Origin: Moraxellaceae bacterium
GTDB lineage: Bacteria; Pseudomonadota; Gammaproteobacteria; Pseudomonadales; UBA3067
Direction of reading: 5' to 3'
DNA length: 10,016 nt
Assembly: GCA_002401525.1 (NCBI GenBank)
Contig: NVTH01000125.1
Location: forward strand, 1-10,016
The notes below the pieces were generated by a model. That model was not told where the DNA came from. It saw only the letters and a list, made by a program, of their open reading frames with translations, and ran no database searches. Position numbers and translations under genes: made by a program. Positions 1 to 8,033 of this stretch are shown here, piece after piece. The first letter of the stretch is position 1; every line of letters starts with the position of its first letter.

Positions 1-1
1 C

Positions 2-1294
2 ATTAGCATTTGCCATATAACGCCTAGTATGGCGCAGTTATTAACTACTGGTGCGACTTTAGATGTTTCTTTAGATGCCACGTTAGAGACACTTCGTTGG
101 GCCGCATTGGGTGGTGATCAATTACCTCATGGTGTCGTCACTTCCCTGATCAAACTGGCTCCCGATGTGCGTTGTCTGAACTTTTACGGTGCGACAGAAA
201 CGCCGCAAGTGGCGGGCTATTACGAAATTAATGGCGGCGAAACCGAAGGTGACAAACTTGAAAGTGAAAAGCGGCAAGCATCATGTCACCACTGTCCTGT
301 CGGTATTGGTATCGATGGGGTGCAATTGCAGGTGGTTAATCGTGCAGGAATGATTGTCGCGCCAGGAGAAGTGGGGGAGATCTGTGTAGTTTCGCCTTAT
401 CTATCGCTGGGTTATTTCGATGAACTGACCTTTGACGAATTGAATCGTGATAAACAGGATTTAAAAAACTTGCCGCCACCGGCAAAGAGTTATCGTACCG
501 GAGACCATGGCCGTTACCTGGAAGATGGTAACGTTCAATGCTTAGGTCGGATGGATCAACAACTTAAAATTCGCGGTTTTCGTATTGAGCCAGCGGAAAT
601 TGAGCGGATGTTACAACAGCATGAGGCAGTGGAACAGGCCGTTATTCTAGATGCCTTAGATCATAATGGGGAGCGGATGTTAATGGGGTTTGTGGTTCTC
701 ACTTTATCATCTAGCCCACCCTTCAGTTCAGCAATGAGCGATTCCTTAAAAACGATGCTTGCTGCACAGTTTCCTGCGTACATGGTGCCGCCACAAATAC
801 TGAACATTGAACAGATTCCACTAACACCAAACGGTAAGATTGATAAAGCCCAACTGTTGCGATTGGCAAAAAAACGCAACACATTATCCGAAAAATTGAC
901 CAGGCAAAATCTTGCTTCTTCACCGCTCACGCCAATGCAACATGACATCCTTGATCTTTGGCAAAATACCCTAAATCGTTTTGATATTTCTATTGACGAT
1001 AATTTTTTCGAAATTGGTGGTAACTCCCTGTCAGCGGTACAGATTCTGGCACAACTTCGAAACAAGCTAGGAGAAGACCTTGTTATCACCGATTTATATG
1101 AACGGCTTACCATACGACAACTAGCCGCTGCTTTTTCACAGGACCCTGTAGCCGTAAACGTTCAAGCTGTGGAATTATCTATAAAACAACGAGGGCGTCG
1201 AGAGATCACAACGGACGATAAAAATAATCGGCTGGCGCGAAGGAATAAGCGAAAAACAGCACAAAAAAAGGAAATGACAAATGAAACCCGATGA
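2..1294 (+). CDS. Hybrid-cluster NRPS, C-terminal part (adenylation domain, peptidyl carrier, basic tail); 5' end outside window
   Basis: This is the end of a non-ribosomal peptide synthetase that activates an amino acid (or related acid) as an adenylate and loads it on a carrier protein. The frame is open from base 2, so the ATG at 29 is internal (the protein before it reads ISICHITPS, an A-domain strand). Counting from base 2, 430 residues are visible. Motifs in order: A5 NFYGATET (about 60-67), A6 GEVGEICVVSPYLSLGYFD, A7 YRTGD (from 164), A8 KIRGFRIEP (from 189), A10 PNGKID with the catalytic Lys279, then a PCP with EIGGNSL, phosphopantetheine Ser342 (codon 1025-1027). The A domain looks LYS2-like (TETPQ, RYLEDG). 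After the PCP lies a 37-residue tail with 14 Lys/Arg. No thioesterase or condensation domain is visible, so the chain should pass to the next protein. The gene overlaps the PKS gene by 14 bp. Substrate is not assigned. Confidence 0.95.
   Translation: MSICHITPSMAQLLTTGATLDVSLDATLETLRWAALGGDQLPHGVVTSLIKLAPDVRCLNFYGATETPQVAGYYEINGGETEGDKLESEKRQASCHHCPVGIGIDGVQLQVVNRAGMIVAPGEVGEICVVSPYLSLGYFDELTFDELNRDKQDLKNLPPPAKSYRTGDHGRYLEDGNVQCLGRMDQQLKIRGFRIEPAEIERMLQQHEAVEQAVILDALDHNGERMLMGFVVLTLSSSPPFSSAMSDSLKTMLAAQFPAYMVPPQILNIEQIPLTPNGKIDKAQLLRLAKKRNTLSEKLTRQNLASSPLTPMQHDILDLWQNTLNRFDISIDDNFFEIGGNSLSAVQILAQLRNKLGEDLVITDLYERLTIRQLAAAFSQDPVAVNVQAVELSIKQRGRREITTDDKNNRLARRNKRKTAQKKEMTNETR
1268..1273 (+). promoter_or_regulatory. 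Ribosome binding site for the PKS gene
   Basis: AAGGAA lies 7 nt before the ATG at 1281 and inside the end of the NRPS gene. It supports 1281 as the PKS start and suggests translation coupling with the NRPS gene, which stops at 1294. Confidence 0.65.
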
Positions 1295-4200
1295 ATTGAA
1301 TGGAAATGAAATTGCAGTGATTGGTATGGCCATTCGTGCACCCGGGGCAGAAAATTACCGAGAGTTCTGGCGCAATTTAGTGAATGGGGTGGAGAGTATA
1401 GATTTTTATACTGAAGAAGAACTGATTGCCTTGGGAGTATCGGAAACGGATTACAAGCATCCCGACTATGTACCCGTTAAAGGTGGCATGCTGAAGGATA
1501 AGGATTGCTTTGATGCGGCACTGTTTGGTCTCACTCCTTCTGACGCTACGACCACTGATCCGCAAATGCGCTTGTTTTATGAATGTGCCTGGAGTGCATT
1601 TGAAGACGCTGGTTATCGGCCCGAACAATTCAATGGGCTTATCGGTGTTTACGCTGGCGCAACGATGAATCTTGGCTGGGCTGCGCAAATGATGCTGCAG
1701 GGTCATTACACGGGCGGTGAATTTCAAAGTTTTGCTATTCAAGTAAACAAAGATTTCCTTGCTACCCGTATGTCTCATGCCTTTGATTTACGTGGACCGA
1801 GTATATCCATCCAAACTACGTGCTCGACGTCTCTGGTGGCTATCCATATGGCTTGTCAGGCCTTGTTAGACGGTGAATGTGATATGGCCATTGCCGGTGG
1901 TGTTAGTTTGCTCCCGGATAGAACAGGCGGGTATCTGAAAAATGAAAATCTCCCTTTCTCTGCAGACGGTCATTGTCGCGCGTTTGATAGTGAATCAAGT
2001 GGTGTCGTATTCGGTGAAGGTGCAGGTATCGTTGTTTTAAAACCCTATCAAGATGCGTTAGATGATGGCGATAATATCACTGCGGTTATTAAAGGCTCTG
2101 CGGTAAATAATGATGGCGCACAAAAAGCGGGTTACGCAGCGCCCAGTGTTAAGGGTCAATCACAAGTAATTCGCACTGCATTGCAGGTGGCAGAAGTCGA
2201 ACCTGGCACCATTGGATATGTGGAAGCCCATGGCACGGCAACAAAAATCGGTGACCCCATTGAAATAGCAGCACTGACTCAGGCTTTCAACGTAGAAGAA
2301 AAACAAACCTGTGCTATTGGTACGCTCAAAAGTAATGTGGGTCACCTGAACTGTGCGGCGGGTGTAGCGGGGCTGATAAAAACTGCGCTTAGCTTGAAGT
2401 ACCAAAAACTTGTACCTTCACTGCACTATAAAAAGCCGAACCCCTCGATTGATTTTTCAAATACTCCTTTTTATGTGAACACCGAGCTTAAATCCTGGGT
2501 TTCATCTTCCCATCCGCGAAGAGCCGGAGTCAGCTCGTTTGGTATTGGTGGTACTAACGCGCATGTGATTGTGGAAGAGCATATTGATAAAGCAGAACCT
2601 AAATCGCACTCAACCTCAACCTCAACCGCCGCATCGGGCTATCAATTGGTTTCACTATCCGCCAATCATAAAGATTCATTGACTCGGTTAAAACAGGCGT
2701 TGTCGAGTTACCTAAGTAACGATGCTGAACAGGAAAGCCCTATAGACTTGGCAGATTTTGCTTATAGTTTACAGCTGTCTCGTAAGCCATTGCGCTTCAG
2801 ACAACATTACGTGGTGGATAATCTTCAGTCCCTAATTGATCAACTGAAACCTGAGGATAATTCTCCCGCCAATAATGAAACGATTCAGGCAATAATTCCA
2901 AACTTTGAAACACCCATTGTGTTTGTATTTTCCGGCCAAGGCTCTGGTTATGCCGGCATGGGCGTAGAGTTATATAACCGTAGCGAGATTTTCCGTAATG
3001 AATTGGATAACTGCTTTCGCGTGGTAGAAAATCAGTTTGGTATTGATATAAAGAAAGACGTATTTCTCCAAGCTGAAGAGAATTATTCGGACATTGGTGC
3101 AATGCTTTTAGGCGTTATGAAATTTTGCTTTGAATACTCTTTGGCTCGTTATTTGATGGCGATGGGCATGCAACCCCATGGCATGATCGGCTACAGTTTG
3201 GGTGAATACGTTGCTGCCTGTTTGGCTGAGGTGTTTTCGTTAGCGGATGGCATTCGCATCACCATGGCTCGTAATCAAATTTATTTGGAGCACGTAAAGG
3301 AAGGGGGTATGTTGGCGGTTCCCTTGTCCGCGGATGAACTAGCACCTTATTTAGGTGGGCAAATTTCCTTAGCGGGCATTAACGCAGAAGCACACTGCAC
3401 ATTATCAGGCCCGGTAGTAGCCATCAAAAGTGTTAAGGCTATTATTGAAAGTGATTATTCCTGTGATTGTGTTGTTCTTAATATTAATCGTGCTGGGCAT
3501 TCCTGGATGGTGGACGATGTACTCCCTCTTTTTTATGAGCAACTAAAAAATATTAAATTTTCTTCGCCAAAACGACGATTTATTTCCTGTGTTTCCGGCA
3601 CCTGGGCTGACCCCGATCAAGTCGTCACTCCTCAATATTGGTTAGACCACTTACGTAATACCGTTCAATTTCACCAGGGTTTATCTGAGTTGTCATCTTT
3701 TTCTAAAGCGGTGTTTATTCAACCTGGGGGCGATATCAGTGTTTCCAATTTGGTTAGAGCTACTGGCAATAGCAAACAGACCGTTGTGAACATGATCAAA
3801 CATAGAAAGGATCCCCAAACTGAGTGTCAAAGTTTTCTTGAAAATCTGGGTGCTATTTGGACAAAAGGGGTAAATGTTAATTGGTCCACTTACTGGCTTC
3901 AGTGTTGTGAGAATCCCTTGCGTAGATTGGCTCTGCCAACTTACCCATTCCTTAAAAATAAATTTGATGCACCACCTTCCATTGATCAACAAATTGAGAC
4001 ATTGGGTGGAAACTTCGGTAACAAACCCACAACAATAGAACGTTCCGTGTATCTACCCTCCTGGGAACGTTATCCAATCACGGGCTTGCCCGATAAAAAT
4101 ATTGCTCAGAATCATATTTGCCTTGTATTGACTGATGACGACAACAACTTCTTACAATCCTTGGTTCAGTCACTTAAAGAGTCGCCTTATACGGTGATAA

Positions 4201-6758
4201 CCGTGCATGCGGGGGAACAATTCTCTAAGGTCAGTGACGACCAATTTATTGTTAGATTGACTGAGTTTAGCGACTATGAACGCTTAATAGAATCCGTAGA
4301 GCAAGAAGGCAAAAGTGTGCGCAAGATCGTTCACGCTTGGCTCATCGATACTGACTCGGAAAAAGATATTGCTACTAATAATCCGCTGCAATTTGATCGT
4401 GTAAGCAACAGCTTGAATCGTGGTTTTTATAGTTTGATGGCGCTTACCAAAGCGCTGGGGCATAGCACTGAAGATTGCTATACGGATATGGTGATCCTAT
4501 CCAATAATATGCAAGAGGTACTTGGGGGCGATCAATTCTGCCCAGAGAAATCGTTGGTAACAGGCATTATCAATGTCATTGCCGTGGAATATTCAACGCT
4601 ACATTGTCGCAGTGTCGATCTTGATTTTTCCGGATCGGGTGCCACTGCATTATCTACACAACTGACACAGGAAGTGCTATCAGCTTCGAATGAAACAACG
4701 ACGGCATATCGTGGCCGTCATCGCTGGCGACGGACTTTTACTGAATTCCATGGGGATGTCGAGGAGTCAACTGCCGATGAAACAGCGCATTCACTGCCGG
4801 TGAAAAAAGGGGGCGTTTATCTCCTTGTGGGAGGCCTGGGTCGAGTGGGTATTCATATCGCTGAGTTCCTTGCTCAGCAAAAACCATGCACCCTTGTGTT
4901 GACCTCACGTTCCGAATTTCCAAGACGCGATGAATGGGACGCACTAGAGAAACATTCCCCGGATCCAATACTGAAACATAAAATCAGTTACTTGAAATCC
5001 ATTGAGAAAATGGGTTCAAGAATTGTAATTGAACATGGAGATGTAGGTAATGAGCCTGAAATTGTGACGATGTTGACCAAGGTTTCCGAAGAACAGGGGC
5101 CGCTAGCGGGAGTTGTTCATTGTACCTTGTTTAAAGATGATCACCCCATGATTGAATTTCGTACTCGGGAGCAAACGGAAAAAGCCTTTCAGGGAAAGGT
5201 ATACGGCTTGCTCAATTTGTATAAACATATCGACATTAAAACATTAGACTTCTTTCTCAACTGTTCATCGTTGGCGAGCTTTCTTCCAATTATCGGCAGT
5301 GCGGGTTATATCGCTGCCAATGCGTTTGTCGATGCTTTCAGTAATTACTGCAATACGCAGGAAAATGGAAACGTAATTTCGATAAACTGGACTCATTGGG
5401 ACTTTGGTCGCGGTTTTGATGGCGATAGTGACGTAAGCCTATCAGGAATGGATGACGGACAAGCAGTGGCGTCTTCGCAACTTATTACTGGCGAAGAAGC
5501 CAAATATGTCCTGCGGCATTGTATCAGGCCAAACACACCTCAACTTGCAGTATCGAAACAAAACATTGGGTCACTAAAACGATTCATTGAAGAAAACACC
5601 CAAAACTATTTAAAAAGCTTGTCTGGCGACAATTCAGGTGAGGATGGAGGCTCGGCAGAAGTTCAAGATAGAGACGGGCTAAGCACTGAGTATGAGCCGC
5701 CAGGGTGCGATACCGAACGACGCATTACGGCAATATGGGTGGGGCTTTTTGGTTTCGCGCAAATTGGCATTGATGACAGCTTCTTCGAGCTTGGGGGCGA
5801 CTCCTTAAAAGCCATACACATTATTGGAAAAATTCGTGCCCAGTTTGATCTGAAGATACCGATAGCGGATTTATTTAATCATCCTACGATTCGAGCATTG
5901 GCGCAGTATATTGATGATTGTGAGCAAGGGCTGGTGACAGTTGAATCGAAAAAGTTACTGCACACCTTATTGCAGCCGGAGCAAACATTATTTTCTATCG
6001 TAGCCGTTCCTTACGCCGGTGGTAGTCTTGCTACTTACTCGAAACTGGCCGCGGAGCTGCGTAAGAAATCAGATACCATCGCACTGTATTCAGTGTCGAT
6101 ACCCGGTAATGAATTTGGCGATGATCCGGAGTCAAGGTTGGGTATTAAAGCGCTTGCCGCATTATGCGTTGAAGAGATTGTTCAACAGGTTGACGGGCCG
6201 TTTACGCTTTACGGTCATTGTGGCGGAACAATATTGACGCTAGAAATTGTTCGTCAATTAAGTGTGCTGGAAAAATTGCCAGCGAGTGTCTATTTTGCCG
6301 GATTAGTACTACCCAATAATGTGCTTTCTAAAGAAAGGCTTGCTATGCAGAGTAGCAATGCCGATACCTTGCATTACCTCTTTGATCTTATCGATGGATT
6401 TGCCGGGAAATCTAAAGAGCTTCCACAAGAAGAGTTTGACTTTATTGCTGGCAACTTGGCGAAAGATAAAGAAATTGCTTATGGCTATGTTAATGAGTTA
6501 GTTAGCAGTGACTCGATTAATACAATACCGATAAAACTTTACAATATTGTGAGTCGAGATGATCCGCTGACCTTCGGTTATCAGGATCTTTATTTAAACT
6601 GGAACAAGTATTTTGAAAAAGTGGATCTTATCGAGCTGGATCATGGTGGCCATTATTTTGTAGATACACGAGCCGATTATATTGCAACTTTATTATGTGA
6701 GTCAGAAGAGTTGTGCAAAACAAGAAAAATCTTACCGGAGAAGAAAAACAATGGATAA
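1281..6758 (+). CDS. Type I polyketide synthase module with terminal thioesterase, KS-AT-KR-ACP-TE (1825 aa)
   Basis: Single extending and chain-releasing PKS module, cytoplasmic. KS (about 10-432): Cys181 in TTCSTSL, His317 in EAHGTA, His355 in SNVGHLN, all present, so it should condense. AT (about 545-870): GQGS, nucleophile Ser639 in GYSLGEY, Arg664 exactly 25 residues on as expected for the carboxylate-binding Arg, and His740 in RAGHS. The XAGH form suggests an ethylmalonyl or larger extender. Post-AT linker LPTYPF near 885. KR (structural half about 925-1170, catalytic half about 1178-1370): GGLGRVG at 1184-1190, Lys1306, Ser1330, Tyr1343 and Asn1347, so active; KDD at 1285-1287 resembles the B-type LDD motif. 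No DH or ER. ACP: GGDSL with Ser1508. TE (about 1565-1812): Cys1647 in GHCGG instead of Ser, Asp1760/1761 and His1791 (GGHYF). Predicted action: extend the NRPS-bound chain by one alkylated unit, reduce to beta-hydroxy, release through a Cys-TE. There is no N-terminal docking helix before the KS. Confidence 0.97.
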   Translation: MKPDELNGNEIAVIGMAIRAPGAENYREFWRNLVNGVESIDFYTEEELIALGVSETDYKHPDYVPVKGGMLKDKDCFDAALFGLTPSDATTTDPQMRLFYECAWSAFEDAGYRPEQFNGLIGVYAGATMNLGWAAQMMLQGHYTGGEFQSFAIQVNKDFLATRMSHAFDLRGPSISIQTTCSTSLVAIHMACQALLDGECDMAIAGGVSLLPDRTGGYLKNENLPFSADGHCRAFDSESSGVVFGEGAGIVVLKPYQDALDDGDNITAVIKGSAVNNDGAQKAGYAAPSVKGQSQVIRTALQVAEVEPGTIGYVEAHGTATKIGDPIEIAALTQAFNVEEKQTCAIGTLKSNVGHLNCAAGVAGLIKTALSLKYQKLVPSLHYKKPNPSIDFSNTPFYVNTELKSWVSSSHPRRAGVSSFGIGGTNAHVIVEEHIDKAEPKSHSTSTSTAASGYQLVSLSANHKDSLTRLKQALSSYLSNDAEQESPIDLADFAYSLQLSRKPLRFRQHYVVDNLQSLIDQLKPEDNSPANNETIQAIIPNFETPIVFVFSGQGSGYAGMGVELYNRSEIFRNELDNCFRVVENQFGIDIKKDVFLQAEENYSDIGAMLLGVMKFCFEYSLARYLMAMGMQPHGMIGYSLGEYVAACLAEVFSLADGIRITMARNQIYLEHVKEGGMLAVPLSADELAPYLGGQISLAGINAEAHCTLSGPVVAIKSVKAIIESDYSCDCVVLNINRAGHSWMVDDVLPLFYEQLKNIKFSSPKRRFISCVSGTWADPDQVVTPQYWLDHLRNTVQFHQGLSELSSFSKAVFIQPGGDISVSNLVRATGNSKQTVVNMIKHRKDPQTECQSFLENLGAIWTKGVNVNWSTYWLQCCENPLRRLALPTYPFLKNKFDAPPSIDQQIETLGGNFGNKPTTIERSVYLPSWERYPITGLPDKNIAQNHICLVLTDDDNNFLQSLVQSLKESPYTVITVHAGEQFSKVSDDQFIVRLTEFSDYERLIESVEQEGKSVRKIVHAWLIDTDSEKDIATNNPLQFDRVSNSLNRGFYSLMALTKALGHSTEDCYTDMVILSNNMQEVLGGDQFCPEKSLVTGIINVIAVEYSTLHCRSVDLDFSGSGATALSTQLTQEVLSASNETTTAYRGRHRWRRTFTEFHGDVEESTADETAHSLPVKKGGVYLLVGGLGRVGIHIAEFLAQQKPCTLVLTSRSEFPRRDEWDALEKHSPDPILKHKISYLKSIEKMGSRIVIEHGDVGNEPEIVTMLTKVSEEQGPLAGVVHCTLFKDDHPMIEFRTREQTEKAFQGKVYGLLNLYKHIDIKTLDFFLNCSSLASFLPIIGSAGYIAANAFVDAFSNYCNTQENGNVISINWTHWDFGRGFDGDSDVSLSGMDDGQAVASSQLITGEEAKYVLRHCIRPNTPQLAVSKQNIGSLKRFIEENTQNYLKSLSGDNSGEDGGSAEVQDRDGLSTEYEPPGCDTERRITAIWVGLFGFAQIGIDDSFFELGGDSLKAIHIIGKIRAQFDLKIPIADLFNHPTIRALAQYIDDCEQGLVTVESKKLLHTLLQPEQTLFSIVAVPYAGGSLATYSKLAAELRKKSDTIALYSVSIPGNEFGDDPESRLGIKALAALCVEEIVQQVDGPFTLYGHCGGTILTLEIVRQLSVLEKLPASVYFAGLVLPNNVLSKERLAMQSSNADTLHYLFDLIDGFAGKSKELPQEEFDFIAGNLAKDKEIAYGYVNELVSSDSINTIPIKLYNIVSRDDPLTFGYQDLYLNWNKYFEKVDLIELDHGGHYFVDTRADYIATLLCESEELCKTRKILPEKKNNG
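2610..2627 (+). repeat. Three-copy 6-bp tandem repeat in the KS-AT linker
   Basis: TCAACC occurs three times in tandem and encodes part of a Ser/Thr-rich stretch (STSTST) directly after the KS domain. The length is a multiple of three, so slippage would only change linker length. This is probably a flexible spacer. Confidence 0.6.
6737..6740 (+). promoter_or_regulatory. Ribosome binding site that sets the CCR start
   Basis: GGAG is 10 nt before the ATG at 6751. The upstream in-frame ATG at 6682 has no comparable site, and the extra residues it would add read through the coding end of the TE and match no CCR N-terminus. Confidence 0.6.
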
Positions 6759-7971
6759 ATTTTATGACTTGGGTGTGCGACCCCCATTAGGTACAGTACC
6801 AAAAACGATGCTTGCCTGCTGTATTCGTAAGGATCGTTATGGCACTCCTGCTACCGCAATGCAAATGGAACGAGTGCCAGTGCCGGAAATTTTGGGCGAC
6901 CATGACGTATTGATCTATGTGATGGCGGCGGGCATTAATTATAACGGTATTTGGGCCTCTAGCGGCGTGCCTGTGGATGTTATTCGACACTGCAAAAGGT
7001 TTGGAGAAGATAACGATTACTTTATACCCGGCAGTGAAGGCAGTGGAATTGTGTGGAAAAAAGGGGCCGCTGTAACGGATTTGAATGTTGGAGATGAGGT
7101 GGTGGTTTCGGTCATGACTTGGGATAGTAGTGACCCTGATATTATTGCCGGGCTGGAGCCAGAGAATAGCCCTAGTTATCGTGTATTGGGTTATGAGAGA
7201 AACGGTACCTTTGCGCAATATGTTCGAGTGAATGCGGCCCAATGCGTTAAAAAACCGATAGATATAAGTTGGCTTGAATCTGCCGGGTCTCTTGGTGGCA
7301 TTGCGTTCGTACATAAAATGATATGTGGGCAATCGGGCATGGAGCTAAAAGAAAATGACCCGGTATTGGTTTGGGGAGGTGCGGGTACTGTAGGTCTCAA
7401 CACCCTCAAAATTTGCAATCACTATGGTGCGCGTGCAATTGCTGTGGTCTCTAATCAGGAGAAGGCTGAGTTTTGCAAAGAAATGGGTGCCCATGGGGTC
7501 ATCGATCGTTCAAAGTTCGCTCATTGGGGGAGGTTGCCGGAAATTAATGATGACAACGCCACTCATGCATGGATGAAGGAGATGAAGGCCTTTGCCAAGG
7601 CCTTTTACGAGGCATTAGGAGAAAAACGTAACCCTCGCATTGTGGTTGAACATCCGGGAGAGGATACCTTGCCGACATCGATATTTATGGTAGATCGACA
7701 TGGCATGGTGGTAATTTGTGGCGCCACGACAGGTTATTACGCGAGTTTGGATTTGCGCTATCTTTGGATGCGGGCGAAGCGTTTACAAGGTTGCCACGGT
7801 TTTGATGCCCAAGACGTGCAAACCGCCATTGATCTAGTTCAAGGTAATGACTTTGATCTAGAGCCTAGCCGAACATTCAGTTTAGCCGAGACGGGTAATG
7901 CCCACCAAATGATGTTAGATAATAAAATACCCACGGGGAACATGGTGGTGGCGGTCAATGTATTGGATTAG
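6751..7971 (+). CDS. ccr: Crotonyl-CoA carboxylase/reductase family protein (406 aa)
   Basis: Medium-chain dehydrogenase/reductase of the CCR family. Such enzymes use NADPH and CO2 to convert an enoyl-CoA to an alkylmalonyl-CoA (crotonyl-CoA to ethylmalonyl-CoA in the type case). Family marks seen: INYNGIWAS (N63/N65), GSEGSGIVW, VGDEVVV, LGYERNGTFAQY, nucleotide fold VWGGAGTVG, a VVEHPGED stretch, DLRYLWMRAKRLQG and H349. The residues that hold CO2 in characterised CCRs (an Asn in NYN, a Phe/Tyr-Glu pair, a His near the C-terminus) appear as N63 or N65, Y148-E149 and H349, so carboxylation is plausible. The length is close to usual (about 400-450). Start taken at 6751 because the conserved N-terminus begins there and a GGAG lies upstream; it overlaps the PKS stop by 8 bp. 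Position directly after the PKS suggests a dedicated extender-unit supplier. Alternative: a reductase without carboxylation, or a trans-acting enoylreductase. No partner making the enoyl-CoA is visible. Confidence 0.9.
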   Translation: MDKFYDLGVRPPLGTVPKTMLACCIRKDRYGTPATAMQMERVPVPEILGDHDVLIYVMAAGINYNGIWASSGVPVDVIRHCKRFGEDNDYFIPGSEGSGIVWKKGAAVTDLNVGDEVVVSVMTWDSSDPDIIAGLEPENSPSYRVLGYERNGTFAQYVRVNAAQCVKKPIDISWLESAGSLGGIAFVHKMICGQSGMELKENDPVLVWGGAGTVGLNTLKICNHYGARAIAVVSNQEKAEFCKEMGAHGVIDRSKFAHWGRLPEINDDNATHAWMKEMKAFAKAFYEALGEKRNPRIVVEHPGEDTLPTSIFMVDRHGMVVICGATTGYYASLDLRYLWMRAKRLQGCHGFDAQDVQTAIDLVQGNDFDLEPSRTFSLAETGNAHQMMLDNKIPTGNMVVAVNVLD

Positions 7972-8033
7972 CGGGTCTTGAATTCCGCGGGACAGCCTAC
8001 ACTGCGTTTCGGCTGCCCCTTAGCAAGACGCTA
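7969..8033. terminator. Two-part inverted repeat between convergent stop codons, probable bidirectional terminator
   Basis: Outer arms: TAGC-gg-GTCTTG (7969-7980) pairs with CAAGAC-GCTA (8024-8033), leaving a 2-nt bulge. Inner arms: GGG-a-CAGCC (7989-7997) pairs with GGCTGCCC (8011-8018) around a 13-nt loop. The ends coincide with the TAG of the CCR gene and, on the other strand, the TAG of parE. There is no clear T-tract on either side, so intrinsic termination is only a guess from position and symmetry. Confidence 0.45.

Noticed and set aside
4020..4790. Dehydratase or second domain between AT and KR
   Set aside because: No HxxxGxxxxP motif is present. The segment matches the structural half of a KR (YLPSWER start, Rossmann-like pattern).
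6682..6750. Longer N-terminus for the CCR protein
   Set aside because: Those bases encode the end of the TE in the PKS frame, and the ribosome binding site and family start both favour 6751.
6787..7332. Open frame of 181 codons on the - strand within the CCR gene
   Set aside because: It is antisense to a clearly conserved CCR coding region and resembles no family. Similar shadow frames under the NRPS and PKS genes were dropped for the same reason.
7969..8033. Integron attC site
   Set aside because: The size and nested pairing are suggestive, but the required AAC/GTT core boxes are absent at both ends and the toxin-antitoxin genes are not oriented like a cassette.
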